Shown here one piece after another: positions 16,811-26,161 of a DNA stretch of 58,047 bases. The translations under genes were made by a program, and so were the position numbers. Within the stretch, counting starts at the first letter, position 1; each line of letters opens with the position of its first letter. The notes under the pieces were generated by a model, which was not told the origin of the DNA, searched no databases, and saw only the letters and a list, made by a program, of their open reading frames with translations. Origin of the DNA: an uncultured Chlorobiaceae bacterium (GTDB taxonomy: Bacteria; Bacteroidota; Chlorobiia; Chlorobiales; Chlorobiaceae); the NCBI GenBank assembly GCA_903994365.1, contig CAJEXL010000013.1, positions 1-58,047 on the forward strand. Reading direction: 5' to 3'.

Positions 16811-19800
16811 CGCTCACTGAACTCTCCATCAAACGGCCAACGTTGATTGTTGTGCTCTTCACTGTGCTTGGTATTCTTGGCCTTTTCAGTTATCGGCAGT
16901 TACAGTATGAGCTGCTGCCGAAGATGACCCCGCCTGTTGTTACAGTCTCCATTGTCTACCCCGGAGCTTCGCCCGGCGAGGTGGAAACATCGCTCACGAA
17001 ACCGGTGGAAGAGGCGGTCTCCGCTATTGAACAAATTGTCTCTATCACCTCTACGTCAACTGAAGGTCTTTCGGTTGTCACTATCGAGTTTTCCAATTCG
17101 GCAAATATTGAAAAGGCTCTGCAGGATGCCCAGCGCAAAATCAACGAGGTGCGAGACCGTTTTCCGAATGAGGCGAAAGCTCCCGTTATTTCACGTTTTG
17201 CGCTTGATGAGGTGCCTGTGCTGCGTATTGGCGCAACCTCGTCGCTGCCGGATGCTGAGTTTTATCAGATGCTCAAGGATGATGTCAAGCCACTGCTTGC
17301 GTCTGTTAGCGGGGTGGGTCAGGTCTCTCTGCTTGGTGGTCGTGAGCGGGAAATCAGGGTCAATGTTGATCTTGCAAGGTTGCAAAGCTACGGCTTGACG
17401 CTGCCTGATGTACTCAAGGAGGTCGGCAAGGGCAATCTTGACTTCCCAACAGGTAAAATTGATGATAGTGACCGTCAGTTTGTTGTGAGGCTTGCCGGCA
17501 AGTTTGTTGCCCTTGAAGAGCTGAAAAATTTTATTTTGCGCTCAACAGCTTTTGGTACGGTGACGCTGCAGGATGTGGCTGAGGTGGAAGATGGCTTTAA
17601 AGAGATCACAACGCTCACCAGGCTCAATGGCCGGAGCGCGGTGGCTATTATGGTGATGAAGCAGAGTGATGCCAACACGGTTGAGGTGAGCCAACTGACA
17701 AGGGCTGCACTCGCCAGACTTGAAAAATTGTACAGCGCCCGTCATCTCCGCTTTGATATTGCCCAGGATGCCTCAACCTTTACCCTTGATGCTGTCACCG
17801 CCGTACAGCACGATCTTCTTTTTGCTGTTGCTCTTGTTGCACTGGTGATGTTGCTTTTTCTGCACAGCCTGCGTAACTCTCTTATTGTGCTCGTCTCAAT
17901 TCCTGCGTCGCTTGTCACAACGTTTATCGGGATGTATCTCTTCGGGTTTTCCCTGAATCTTATGACGCTCCTCTCCCTTTCGCTGGTGGTAGGGATTCTT
18001 GTTGACGACTCTATTGTGGTGCTTGAAAATATCTACCGCCATCTTGAGCGAGGCGAAGAGCCACGACAGGCCGCTCTCATTGGTCGAAATGAGATTGGCT
18101 TTACTGCGCTCTCAATTACGCTGGTTGATGTGGTGGTTTTTCTGCCACTCTCGCTGGTGAGCGGTATTGTGGGCAATATCCTGCGTGAGTTTGCTGTTGT
18201 TATGGTTATTTCGACGCTGGTGAGCCTCTTCGTCTCCTTTACCCTGACACCGTTGCTTGCATCACGATTTTCCACGGTTGAACAATTTTCAGGAAAAAAC
18301 GTGGTTGAAAAGTTTGCCCTTGCTTTTGAGCGCAACTTTCTCAGAATGCGTGATGGCTATATCAGTTTGCTTCAGTGGAGCCTTCGCAATCCGCGTAAAG
18401 TCTTCTTCAGCGCCATGCTGCTGCTGGTTCTCTCTTTTCTTCTTCCATTTTTTGGCTTTATCGGTGGAGAGTTTATCTCCGTCTCTGACCGTGGAGAGTT
18501 TTCGGTAAAACTGGAATTGGAACCAGGAACCACGCTTGCAGAGACCAATCGACTGACGCGGAGTGTGGAGAAGCGTCTCCGCACCATGCCTGAGGTGCAG
18601 AAGGTGATGGTGAACGTTGGCTCTTCGAGCGAAGGGTTTTTCAATCAGAGCGCCGACAATGTGTCGGAAATCAATGTCAGCCTTTCGCCCAAAGGGGAGC
18701 GGGTACGCTCGACCGATGACCTCATGCAAATTGTTCGTGGTCGATTACAGGATATTCCCGGACTCAAGTCGAGCATTAACCCGATCGGTATTTTTGGAAC
18801 AGCCAATGAAACGCCGGTGATGGTTATTATCAGTGGTCCCATGAGAAGCCAGGTGACTCGTGTAGCCGAAGCGTTGCGAGACAGCATCAGAACCATTCCT
18901 GGAACTGCTGATGTCAAGCTGACCTCACAAATCGGGAGTCCTGAAATACGTGTAGTGGTCGATCGTGAAAAAATGGCCTCATTTGGTCTCTCAATTGCTG
19001 ATGTCGGCGCTGCCCTGCGGACGGCTTACGCCGGTGATGAAGCTGGAAAATACCGCGACGGTGCGGATGAGTACAACATTAGGGTGATGCTTGACAAATA
19101 TTATCGCCAGGATACATCGACGCTCTCCGAGATTACCTTTCGAACTCCACAGGGTGATCTTGTGCGTCTCGGTCAATTTGTCACCTTTGAACAGGATCGT
19201 GGTTATACACAGTTGCAGCGCAAGGATCGCAATAATGCCGTATGGGTCAAGGCGCAGGTTATTGGGCCTCCTGTAGGTACTATCGGCAACGAAATTGAGC
19301 GGGTTATCCACAATATGCAGAAAAAGGGCATTATGCCATCAACCATCTCTTACGCTTATGAGTCAGATCTCAAAAGGCAGGGAGAGTCGAACGAAACGCT
19401 CTTGCTTTCTGTTCTTGTTGCGATTATTTTCGTTTACCTCATCATGGTTGCCCTCTATGACTCATGGGTTTGGCCGATGGTGGTGATGTTTTCTATTCCA
19501 CTTGCCATTATAGGAGCGCTTTTCGCTCTTGCTCTTACAGGTAAGTCTTTGAGTATATTCACCGTTCTTGGTATTATCATGCTAATCGGGCTTGTTGGAA
19601 AAAATGCCATCCTTCTGGTTGATTTTATTAATAAATTTCGCCAGGAGGGTATGGTGCTTTCCGAAGCGATCATGGAGTCAGCAAAGGAGCGGTTGCGCCC
19701 CATTCTGATGACAACATTGACTCTGATCTTTGGCTTGCTGCCCATAGCGCTTTCGCAAAGTTCAGGGTCTGAATGGAAGTCAGGTCTTTCAGTGGCGCTT

Positions 19801-19917
19801 GTTGGCGGGCTCTTCAGTTCAATGTTTTTGACGCTTCTTGTTATTCCTGTAGTTTACGTATGGTTCGATAACCTGCTCGTGAAGGTTGCCGCATTTAAAA
19901 AGAGATTGAGAGCGTAG
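16807..19917 (+). CDS. RND efflux transporter, AcrB/HAE1 type
   Basis: 1036 residues, family length. N-terminal TM1 after the short MTLTELSIKRPT, a first periplasmic porter domain, TM2-7, second porter domain, TM8-12. Proton-relay residues are present: the two Asp in VGILVDDSIVVLENIYRHL (TM4) and the Lys in MLIGLVGKNAILLVDFINK (TM10). The start overlaps the adaptor stop by 4 bases. It should expel lipophilic compounds using proton motive force. The class is HAE-1-like (organic substrates) rather than heavy metal, because the metal-type TM4 motif is absent. Confidence 0.95.
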   Translation: MTLTELSIKRPTLIVVLFTVLGILGLFSYRQLQYELLPKMTPPVVTVSIVYPGASPGEVETSLTKPVEEAVSAIEQIVSITSTSTEGLSVVTIEFSNSANIEKALQDAQRKINEVRDRFPNEAKAPVISRFALDEVPVLRIGATSSLPDAEFYQMLKDDVKPLLASVSGVGQVSLLGGREREIRVNVDLARLQSYGLTLPDVLKEVGKGNLDFPTGKIDDSDRQFVVRLAGKFVALEELKNFILRSTAFGTVTLQDVAEVEDGFKEITTLTRLNGRSAVAIMVMKQSDANTVEVSQLTRAALARLEKLYSARHLRFDIAQDASTFTLDAVTAVQHDLLFAVALVALVMLLFLHSLRNSLIVLVSIPASLVTTFIGMYLFGFSLNLMTLLSLSLVVGILVDDSIVVLENIYRHLERGEEPRQAALIGRNEIGFTALSITLVDVVVFLPLSLVSGIVGNILREFAVVMVISTLVSLFVSFTLTPLLASRFSTVEQFSGKNVVEKFALAFERNFLRMRDGYISLLQWSLRNPRKVFFSAMLLLVLSFLLPFFGFIGGEFISVSDRGEFSVKLELEPGTTLAETNRLTRSVEKRLRTMPEVQKVMVNVGSSSEGFFNQSADNVSEINVSLSPKGERVRSTDDLMQIVRGRLQDIPGLKSSINPIGIFGTANETPVMVIISGPMRSQVTRVAEALRDSIRTIPGTADVKLTSQIGSPEIRVVVDREKMASFGLSIADVGAALRTAYAGDEAGKYRDGADEYNIRVMLDKYYRQDTSTLSEITFRTPQGDLVRLGQFVTFEQDRGYTQLQRKDRNNAVWVKAQVIGPPVGTIGNEIERVIHNMQKKGIMPSTISYAYESDLKRQGESNETLLLSVLVAIIFVYLIMVALYDSWVWPMVVMFSIPLAIIGALFALALTGKSLSIFTVLGIIMLIGLVGKNAILLVDFINKFRQEGMVLSEAIMESAKERLRPILMTTLTLIFGLLPIALSQSSGSEWKSGLSVALVGGLFSSMFLTLLVIPVVYVWFDNLLVKVAAFKKRLRA

Positions 19918-19953
19918 GTTTTTTTGCAATGCTTTTAATAAACCACACAGATC

Positions 19954-20352
19954 ATGCGTCTTTTTTTACGAGGGACTCCGGTACTTTTGATATGCCGGAT
20001 AGCGCTTGCTTTTTCGTGGATATACCAGGGCGCCGTCCCTAAAATAGCCTGTATGAGCAAGAGTGAAATTGACCTGATTGGTCACCTTATTCCTGTCTAC
20101 CAGTGGGCATGTGAAGCTGTTTTCTGGATGGGAATTGCGGAGATACTTTTTGGACTTTTCCTGCTTGTGACCAGGTGGCGTTGGGTTTTCTGGCTCAATG
20201 TTGTTGCGTTGATCGGACTGCTTTGTTTCGTTGCCCTGTTTGATCCAACAATGTTTACATTGCCATTCAATCCTTTGACGCTGAATGTTGCGCTGATTGC
20301 GCTCTCGGTGATAGCGGCAGGGGATTTGAAAAAATCACAAATCGGGATTTGA
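19954..20352 (+). CDS. DoxX-like small membrane protein
   Basis: 132 residues with four hydrophobic segments: LLICRIALAFSWIYQG, WACEAVFWMGIAEILFG, WVFWLNVVALIGLLCF and LNVALIALSVIAAGDL. The R-x-x-L-A-x-x-W-x-Y-x-G-x-x-P-K start and the tryptophan-rich centre match DoxX-like proteins, small four-helix membrane proteins of largely unknown function. It begins 36 bases after the RND gene; its TGA is immediately followed by the ATG of the next gene, so these two are a unit. Confidence 0.7.
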   Translation: MRLFLRGTPVLLICRIALAFSWIYQGAVPKIACMSKSEIDLIGHLIPVYQWACEAVFWMGIAEILFGLFLLVTRWRWVFWLNVVALIGLLCFVALFDPTMFTLPFNPLTLNVALIALSVIAAGDLKKSQIGI

Positions 20353-21630
20353 ATGAAACTTTTTCGTTTTAATGGGGAGTTGAGCACTATTGTCACTATT
20401 TTCCTCTCTGTATCTGTAACCATTGTTGCAATTGCATCTCTTTTGGGAGCAGTGGGAGCCATGAATGGCAATCTCTTTTTTTTGAAGCTTCACCCTTATC
20501 TTTTTTTTATCGGATTTGGCAATCTTGCCATACTCATTCTTAACCGATATTTGACTGCCGCAATCTATCCTGAACTGAAGATTGATCCCTCAAAGCAGTT
20601 GAGCTATATCTATCTGATACTCTTTTCTCTGGCAATGATTACTCTCTCCATCGCCATGGAGTGGCCTCTTTTGAAAGCCATGACGGGGTTGCTTCTCATG
20701 GTTATTGTTGCAGGCGCACTCACCGAGATTTTTACGACACTCTCTATTCCGAGAATTTGGAAAGAGGTTTCAGTGCGCTACTATATTTTTGATGTGCTTT
20801 TTTTACTTGTCGCCAATATAGGGCTCTTTACCCTCGGTCTGAAAGAGGCCTTTCCAAATCTTGGTATTATTCCTTTTTTCGTAACACAGTCCTCCTATTT
20901 TCTTGGCTCATCATTTCCACTCAGTATCAGTGTGATGGGTTTTCTCTATACTTATGCGTGGGGTCGTTCTTCGAAACGTGAGCTGGCCAAACGGCTTTTC
21001 AGTCTCTGGTTTTATATTTTTGTCGGCGGGGTTCTCTTTTTTCTGATTGTTATCCTTCTTGAAAACTATCTCAGCATGATGATGATCAGCCACTTTCTAC
21101 TCTTTGGTGTCATGGCGCTTCTTGGCAGTTTTGCCATCTATCTCTATACTTTTTTTAATAATAAATTTCATCACCCAGCCCTTGCCTTTCTCTTGAGCGG
21201 ACTTGCCCTTCTCTTTGCGACAAGCGCTTTTGGTATTATGAACATCTACTATCTCAAGGGGGTTCATTTCGGAACCATCCCCCCCCTTCGTTTCGACAGA
21301 ATGTGGATTTACCATTCGCACACTCATGCTGCGCTGCTCGGATGGATCACCTTCTCCTTTATCGGAATGATCTACATTGTCATTCCTTCAATTATGCGTT
21401 CGAACTCTCTTGAAACACTCAGAAGCGAATATGCACTCTCTCCACTGGTTGGGCAAGCGGTTATGAAAAGGGCCTTTATACAGCTTACGGTACTATTACT
21501 CTCCTGCTCAGCAATTCTTCTTGCATTTTATCTGGAAAGCAACCTCCTGCTTGGTTGGGCGGGTTGTGTTTATGGATGTGCAGTCTATTATCTGAGAGTC
21601 AATCTTCTGCGGTCAATACAAACAGTTTAA
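20353..21630 (+). CDS. Polytopic membrane protein, weakly like haem-copper oxidase subunit I
   Basis: 425 residues with about 12 hydrophobic helices. I do not recognise the family with certainty. A late segment reads WIYHSHTHAALLGWITFSFIG, and an early one has LHPYLFFIGFGNLAI. His pairs placed one helix turn apart inside membrane helices recall the haem ligands of cbb3/NOR-type subunit I and related haem membrane proteins, but the CuB-His cluster is not evident. It is fused head to tail with the DoxX-like gene (TGA-ATG), so both probably act in one membrane process. An alternative is a haem- or quinone-interacting protein without oxidase activity. Confidence 0.5.
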   Translation: MKLFRFNGELSTIVTIFLSVSVTIVAIASLLGAVGAMNGNLFFLKLHPYLFFIGFGNLAILILNRYLTAAIYPELKIDPSKQLSYIYLILFSLAMITLSIAMEWPLLKAMTGLLLMVIVAGALTEIFTTLSIPRIWKEVSVRYYIFDVLFLLVANIGLFTLGLKEAFPNLGIIPFFVTQSSYFLGSSFPLSISVMGFLYTYAWGRSSKRELAKRLFSLWFYIFVGGVLFFLIVILLENYLSMMMISHFLLFGVMALLGSFAIYLYTFFNNKFHHPALAFLLSGLALLFATSAFGIMNIYYLKGVHFGTIPPLRFDRMWIYHSHTHAALLGWITFSFIGMIYIVIPSIMRSNSLETLRSEYALSPLVGQAVMKRAFIQLTVLLLSCSAILLAFYLESNLLLGWAGCVYGCAVYYLRVNLLRSIQTV

Positions 21631-21655
21631 CCATAACGTCATTCAACTATAATTT

Positions 21656-22030
21656 ATGCAGATCACAGCAAAGCTTCTATCGATTCTTCCCGAGCAGACT
21701 GGTGCGGGAAAAAATGGCCCCTGGAAAAAACAGGATATCATTGTTGAAACAGAGGGGCAGTATCCTAAAAAAGTCTGTATCTCACTTTGGGGAGAGAAGC
21801 ATGACAGAAACCTGCTGAAAGTCGGAGTCAAGCTTACTCTTTCGTTTGATATAGAGAGCCGTGAGTTCAATGGAAAGTGGTATACCGATGTCAAGGCATG
21901 GAAAATTGAGGGTGTCAACGACGGTGTAGGTGGTGGAGCTTCTTATACCGATGACTCTGCATCTTATGCTCCACCAGTCTTTGAGAGTGACCGGGAGAGT
22001 GTTATTGCCAATGACGATTGTCCATTCTGA
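21656..22030 (+). CDS. DUF3127 protein, OB-fold, SSB-like acidic tail
   Basis: 124 residues. The first 90 match the DUF3127 pattern (WKKQDIIVETEGQYPKKV, ISLWGEKHD, VGVKLTLSFDIESREFNGKWYTDVKAWKI), a predicted OB-fold related to single-strand DNA-binding proteins. A low-complexity linker follows, and the protein ends NDDCPF, an acidic-hydrophobic tip like the C-terminus of SSB (DDDIPF) that recruits repair enzymes. The DEDDh exonuclease gene starts 19 bases downstream, so the two may work together in DNA maintenance. The family has no established function; the SSB comparison is inference. Confidence 0.75.
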   Translation: MQITAKLLSILPEQTGAGKNGPWKKQDIIVETEGQYPKKVCISLWGEKHDRNLLKVGVKLTLSFDIESREFNGKWYTDVKAWKIEGVNDGVGGGASYTDDSASYAPPVFESDRESVIANDDCPF

Positions 22031-22048
22031 CGCTTAATTTTTCAGCCC

Positions 22049-22627
22049 ATGTACCTCTTTTTTGATACTGAAACAACAGGATTGCCCCGTAATTGGCATG
22101 CGCCTGTAACCGATGTCGATAACTGGCCACGTCTGGTACAGTTGGCCTTTTTATGTTACGATGAGGATGGTCATCAAATGTCTGCGGGTGATGATATTAT
22201 TAAACCGGATGGCTTTTTGATTCCATCAAATGCCACCAGGATTCATGGAATATCAACCGAAAAGGCCTCTGCTGAAGGTAAGCCTCTGAAGGAGGTACTG
22301 CACTTTTTTCTGGAACATATAGTGCAAGCAGAGGTGCTTGTGGCGCATAATATCAGTTTTGATGTAAAGATAGTGGGCAGCGAATTGATAAGGGCAGGAA
22401 TGAACAATATCCTGCAATCAAAGAGGCAAATATGCACCATGCAGAGCAGCACCGAATTTTGCGCACTCTCAGGTACCTATGGCAACAAATGGCCAAAATT
22501 GTCTGAACTGCACCATAAACTCTTTGGTACCGGATTTGAAGAGATGCACAATGCTGCCCATGATATTCAGGCTACTGCCAAATGTTTCTGGGAACTGAAG
22601 AGAAGGGGAGTGTTTGATACAAGATGA
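22049..22627 (+). CDS. DnaQ-like DEDDh 3'-5' exonuclease
   Basis: 192 residues. Exo I motif FFDTETTGLP (D, E), exo II VAHNISFDVKIVGSEL, exo III HNAAHDIQATAKCF with the H-x-x-x-x-D spacing of the DEDDh class. Such proteins act on single-stranded DNA or RNA ends, as proofreading subunits or in repair and RNA turnover. The length fits a single-domain enzyme without the UvrC-like or polymerase-binding extension. Immediately downstream of the DUF3127 OB-fold gene. Precise substrate cannot be said. Confidence 0.9.
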   Translation: MYLFFDTETTGLPRNWHAPVTDVDNWPRLVQLAFLCYDEDGHQMSAGDDIIKPDGFLIPSNATRIHGISTEKASAEGKPLKEVLHFFLEHIVQAEVLVAHNISFDVKIVGSELIRAGMNNILQSKRQICTMQSSTEFCALSGTYGNKWPKLSELHHKLFGTGFEEMHNAAHDIQATAKCFWELKRRGVFDTR

Positions 22628-22885
22628 GAAATTCCAGAAAACGGGATTACATGGCTGAATCTTTCTCCGCTCTCCTTACTTTCAGGCAGAGCTACATTTT
22701 TCAGTTTTCACCTCTTTCAACAGCTTTACTCTCCCTATTGAATATGGTTTGCTCTGGTTGCTATCTGCCGACACGAAACTATATTTTTACGCCGCCATCA
22801 TAACAGGAAAAGCTGTAGTGGTTCAGTTTTTTCAAGAACAGGTAATGAGTTGTATTTTTTTTTCTTCAGTATAAAATCTTCAATT

Positions 22886-23812
22886 ATGAGGGAATTTCTA
22901 AGAAACGGATATGGCCTGGAGAGCACCAATGAGTGGCAGAAAAATTGCTGGATTAATATTGAGTGTCCTGATGAAAACGATAAAAATTATGTTATAAATG
23001 ACTTAAAGGTTCCGCCTTCATTTTATTATGATATTGAAGATATTGATGAACGCCCCCGTATTGAAATTGAAGATGGATGGTATTTTATTTTACTGAGAAT
23101 TCCTTATAAAACGAATGATATTGATCTGCCATTCACCACAATTCCACTTGGTGTGATTTTTAATGATGAAATCATTTTATCAATATGCTCCTTTAAAACC
23201 GATCTTATACAGGACTTTATTGAGCATACGAAACGAAAGAATATTGTTATTGAAAATAATTTTGATCTTCTTCTTAAACTACTTCTTTCATCAAGTATCT
23301 GGTTTTTAAAGTATCTGAAACAAATTAACCAGAAAATTAAAAATGCTGAAAGCAAACTTGATAAATCTATTAAAAATGAGGATTTACAGACCCTGCTGCA
23401 AATTGAAAAGTGCCTTGTCTATTTTTTGACATCGCTTAAGGGTAATGATATTTTGTTGCACAGAATAAAGAATATCAAATCGAAAAAGGATGAATTCGAT
23501 CTTGATGTCATAGAGGATGTTGAGGTTGAGTTAAAGCAGGCTCAGGAGATAACAAATATATATAGCGATATTCTTAGTGGAATGATGGATGCCTATGCCT
23601 CGGTCATATCCAATAATCTGAATGTTGTTATGAAACGCCTCACATCCATCTCTATTATTTTAATGATTCCAACGCTCATTGCCAGTTTATATGGTATGAA
23701 TGTTCCTAATACATTTCAGAATTCTCCTTTTGGTTTCTGGATTATTCTCCTTTTTTCTTTTCTGCTTTCAACATCAGGAGTACTGTTTTTCAAGAGCAGA
23801 AACTGGCTTTAA
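22886..23812 (+). CDS. CorA-like divalent cation transporter
   Basis: 308 residues from ATG at 22886; an upstream in-frame TTG at 22850 lies in a T-run and is unlikely. The N-terminal cytoplasmic domain is acidic, followed by a long helix with coiled-coil character, then two TM helices (about 250-273 and 283-303). The pore signature is present in LIASLYGMNVPNTFQ (GMN), and a basic residue ends the chain. CorA proteins import Mg or sometimes Ni/Co as pentamers. The gene is AT-rich compared with its neighbours. It converges on and overlaps the endonuclease gene by 4 bases at the 3' ends. Confidence 0.9.
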   Translation: MREFLRNGYGLESTNEWQKNCWINIECPDENDKNYVINDLKVPPSFYYDIEDIDERPRIEIEDGWYFILLRIPYKTNDIDLPFTTIPLGVIFNDEIILSICSFKTDLIQDFIEHTKRKNIVIENNFDLLLKLLLSSSIWFLKYLKQINQKIKNAESKLDKSIKNEDLQTLLQIEKCLVYFLTSLKGNDILLHRIKNIKSKKDEFDLDVIEDVEVELKQAQEITNIYSDILSGMMDAYASVISNNLNVVMKRLTSISIILMIPTLIASLYGMNVPNTFQNSPFGFWIILLFSFLLSTSGVLFFKSRNWL

Positions 23813-24837
23813 TTCGCAATCAGTGTCCTGAGAATCAGTGGCAGGTGATCTGAATAGCCACCCTTATACTTTCTTTTTTCGTATGTCGGATAAGGCTTTT
23901 TTCCGTTATCGTCAAGCATTGGTGGGAACCAGAAGCAGCGGAACGACTCTTTCGAGGCATGGAGTCCCAAGCGATCAAGCATCCCGCCTGTCAGAAGAAT
24001 ATGGTCGATCTGTTGCCAATGGTTATTGAAGAAGTAACTGCCGATTCCCTCATAGCCACTCCAGCAGTTGTAAAGGAACCTGCGGTTATCGGCTTTGACA
24101 CTCTCAGCATCGAAGGTTGAGCCAAGCACCTCTTTCAATGAGTTGTTTGAAGCTTCGTCATTAAAATCGCCCATGACAACAATATCCGCTTTCGGATTGC
24201 CGACAAGAAGACTGTCGAGAATGTGTCGGGCAACTGTTGCTGCGGCAATTCGTTTTGGTTCAGTCCAGCCTGTATCAAAAGAGCGTGATGGCCAGTGATT
24301 AAGGATTACATGAAACGGATGTCCGTCTGCCGAAAAACTGGCGACAATAATTTTTCTTGTCCGTCTGCTTGCCAGCGGAACGGTGTAGGCTTTTGATGCT
24401 CCAGCTCGGAGGGTTTTCGGATTCCAGGCAAGGGCAATATCAATTCCTCTCGGGTCTGAAGATTCATAATAAATAGTTTTATAGTAGATTCCCTGAATTC
24501 CGGAGAGTGTCGCCTCAAAAAGGCGCTGGTTTTCTACCTCTGCACAAGCCAGAACATCGGGATATTTTCGATAGTCGGGGTGAGCCTCAACTGCTGTGAT
24601 AACATGTCGGATTCGCATCTGTTTGAGGAGAAGTTTTTTTTCGCTCCACTGCAGTTTTCCGGTCGGAGTGAAATCTTCGTCGTCTGTTCGATCATCGTTG
24701 CTGGTGTCAAAGAGATTTTCAATGTTCCACCACATAAAAAGCACGTTTTTTTCCGATTTTTGACGCCCAGTTGCAGTAGGAAAAATCCATGAGGCTGCGA
24801 CAAGCAGGGAAAAAAAGCAACAGAGTATTTTTTGCAT
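23809..24837 (-). CDS. Secreted endonuclease/exonuclease/phosphatase-fold protein
   Basis: 342 residues from ATG at 24837, chosen because AAAGAGG lies 2-8 bases upstream and because it places a signal peptide at the very start (MQKILCCFFSLLVAASWIFP, cleavage near TATG). An in-frame ATG at 24870 has no ribosome site. Catalytic motifs of the EEP superfamily: FMWWNIENLFDT (Asn), CAEVENQ (Glu), ILNHWPSR (His), VVMGDFNDEA (DxN) and GGYSDHLPL (Asp-His). The family contains nucleases and phosphodiesterases; secretion suggests nucleotide or nucleic-acid scavenging outside the cytoplasm. Substrate unknown. Confidence 0.85.
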   Translation of the reverse strand: MQKILCCFFSLLVAASWIFPTATGRQKSEKNVLFMWWNIENLFDTSNDDRTDDEDFTPTGKLQWSEKKLLLKQMRIRHVITAVEAHPDYRKYPDVLACAEVENQRLFEATLSGIQGIYYKTIYYESSDPRGIDIALAWNPKTLRAGASKAYTVPLASRRTRKIIVASFSADGHPFHVILNHWPSRSFDTGWTEPKRIAAATVARHILDSLLVGNPKADIVVMGDFNDEASNNSLKEVLGSTFDAESVKADNRRFLYNCWSGYEGIGSYFFNNHWQQIDHILLTGGMLDRLGLHASKESFRCFWFPPMLDDNGKKPYPTYEKRKYKGGYSDHLPLILRTLIAN

Positions 24838-24867
24838 AACCTCTTTCGCTGTAAATTTTTTCTTTAC

Positions 24868-24880
24868 CATAATGATTATG
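24868..24880. promoter_or_regulatory. Palindrome CATAATGATTATG, possible operator
   Basis: A 13-base palindrome (6-base arms around a G) in the 109-base divergent spacer between the endonuclease and the 24947 gene. AT-rich palindromes of this style are typical of small repressor sites (including Fur-like), but nothing identifies a regulator. Confidence 0.3.
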
Positions 24881-24946
24881 TAACTTATGCAACTTAATCT
24901 GCATTTTTGATCTTTCAATATTTTTTCAAACGATCCGGAAAGCATT

Positions 24947-25348
24947 ATGACCCAGCAGAGTGATGTCAAAGATCAGGCTAAAGATATCCTCGAGGAAACC
25001 CTTGACAGGAAGGCGGTTATTGTGCTTGCAAGAATCTCTGAAGAGATGCAACTGCTTTTTCTGGCTCATCCTGAACCTGAAGCTGAGAAGGTTAAAGAGA
25101 TTGTAACAGGTTTTTTTCTTGAGAACGGAAAATCAGAACAGTTTATTGACGACTGGATCAAAACCTCTGAAGAGTATAGCCGTACAAGGGGGTTAAGTTG
25201 CCAGGATCAGCCGAAAGCGATGCTTTCCGATCTTGGTGTCTTCAGGTTTATGAACTTTTTGAAAGACAAGGGGTTGACTGACGAGCAGATCACTATTGTT
25301 CTTACCGGAGCGGTTCAGCAGGCAACTTCTGATCAGCACGGTGAATGA
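24947..25348 (+). CDS. Conserved hypothetical helical protein
   Basis: 133 residues, not recognised. Acidic, predicted mainly helical, with no signal peptide, TM segment or metal motif. A central stretch (FIDDWIKTSEEYSRTRG) and a C-terminal helix (KGLTDEQITIVLTGAVQQA) are the most structured parts. GGAAAG lies 5 bases before the ATG. It is transcribed away from the endonuclease and lies 72 bases upstream of purC. The composition looks like that of a real gene rather than a shadow; no frame competes with it. Confidence 0.65.
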   Translation: MTQQSDVKDQAKDILEETLDRKAVIVLARISEEMQLLFLAHPEPEAEKVKEIVTGFFLENGKSEQFIDDWIKTSEEYSRTRGLSCQDQPKAMLSDLGVFRFMNFLKDKGLTDEQITIVLTGAVQQATSDQHGE

Positions 25349-25420
25349 TAATAATGGTCAATAGTCATGAGTGTAACGGTTATCGTCATTAAGAGCTCAT
25401 CTAAATAAAAAATTTATATC

Positions 25421-26131
25421 ATGAAAAAAGGTAGACAGCTTTATGAAGGCAAGGCCAAGAAGGTTTTTTTAACGGACGATAATGATTTGGTGATACAGGA
25501 GTTTAAAGACGATGCGACAGCCTTCAATAACAAGAAAAAGGGGACTATTGCCGAAAAGGGTGTGGTAAACAATGCAATTTCCTGCAAACTTTTTACCATG
25601 CTTGAAGAGCATGGAATTCAGACTCACCTGGTCGAGAAGCTTTCTGATCGTGAAATGCTTTGCCGTCATCTCGATATCATCAAGGTCGAGGTTGTAGCGC
25701 GTAACATTGCTGCTGGCTCTCTGGTGAAACGGTACGGGTTTGCTGAAGGCACTGTTCTTGAGAATCCGATTATTGAGTTCTATCTGAAGGATGATGATCT
25801 TGATGATCCGCTGATGAACGAATCTCACGCTGTTGCGCTTGGCGTCGCCACTTTTGAAGAACTTTCTGTTCTTAAAAAACGTGCCGAGGAGATTAATGCG
25901 ATACTCAAGCAATTTTTTGCAGAGAGGAAGTTGAAGCTTGTGGACTTCAAGCTTGAGTTTGGCCGTCACAAAGGAGAAATTCTTCTTGGGGATGAGATAA
26001 GCCCTGATACTTGCAGGTTCTGGGATCTTGACACAAACGAAAAAATGGATAAAGATCGGTTTCGCTTTGATCTTGGCGGTGTTGAGAATGCATATAGCGA
26101 GGTACAGAAAAGAGTGCTTGGGCTTGACTGA
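25421..26131 (+). CDS. purC: SAICAR synthase (phosphoribosylaminoimidazole-succinocarboxamide synthase)
   Basis: 236 residues, standard bacterial length. Starts KKGRQLYEGKAKKVF, contains NKKKGTIAEKGVVNN, LSDREMLCRHLDIIKVEVVARN, IAAGSLVKRYG (the GSLxKR loop), KLVDFKLEFG and LGDEISPDTCRFWD. It condenses CAIR with aspartate using ATP in purine synthesis, in the cytoplasm. No other pur gene is adjacent. No strong ribosome site is visible before the ATG. Confidence 0.97.
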   Translation: MKKGRQLYEGKAKKVFLTDDNDLVIQEFKDDATAFNNKKKGTIAEKGVVNNAISCKLFTMLEEHGIQTHLVEKLSDREMLCRHLDIIKVEVVARNIAAGSLVKRYGFAEGTVLENPIIEFYLKDDDLDDPLMNESHAVALGVATFEELSVLKKRAEEINAILKQFFAERKLKLVDFKLEFGRHKGEILLGDEISPDTCRFWDLDTNEKMDKDRFRFDLGGVENAYSEVQKRVLGLD

Positions 26132-26161
26132 AGCTTTCAGTAATCAGTAACGGGTTTTTAC

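Noticed and set aside
22628..22885. Spacer before the CorA-like gene searched for RNA gene or riboswitch
   Set aside because: AT-rich, with no conserved Mg-riboswitch-like helices that I can recognise; nothing supported.
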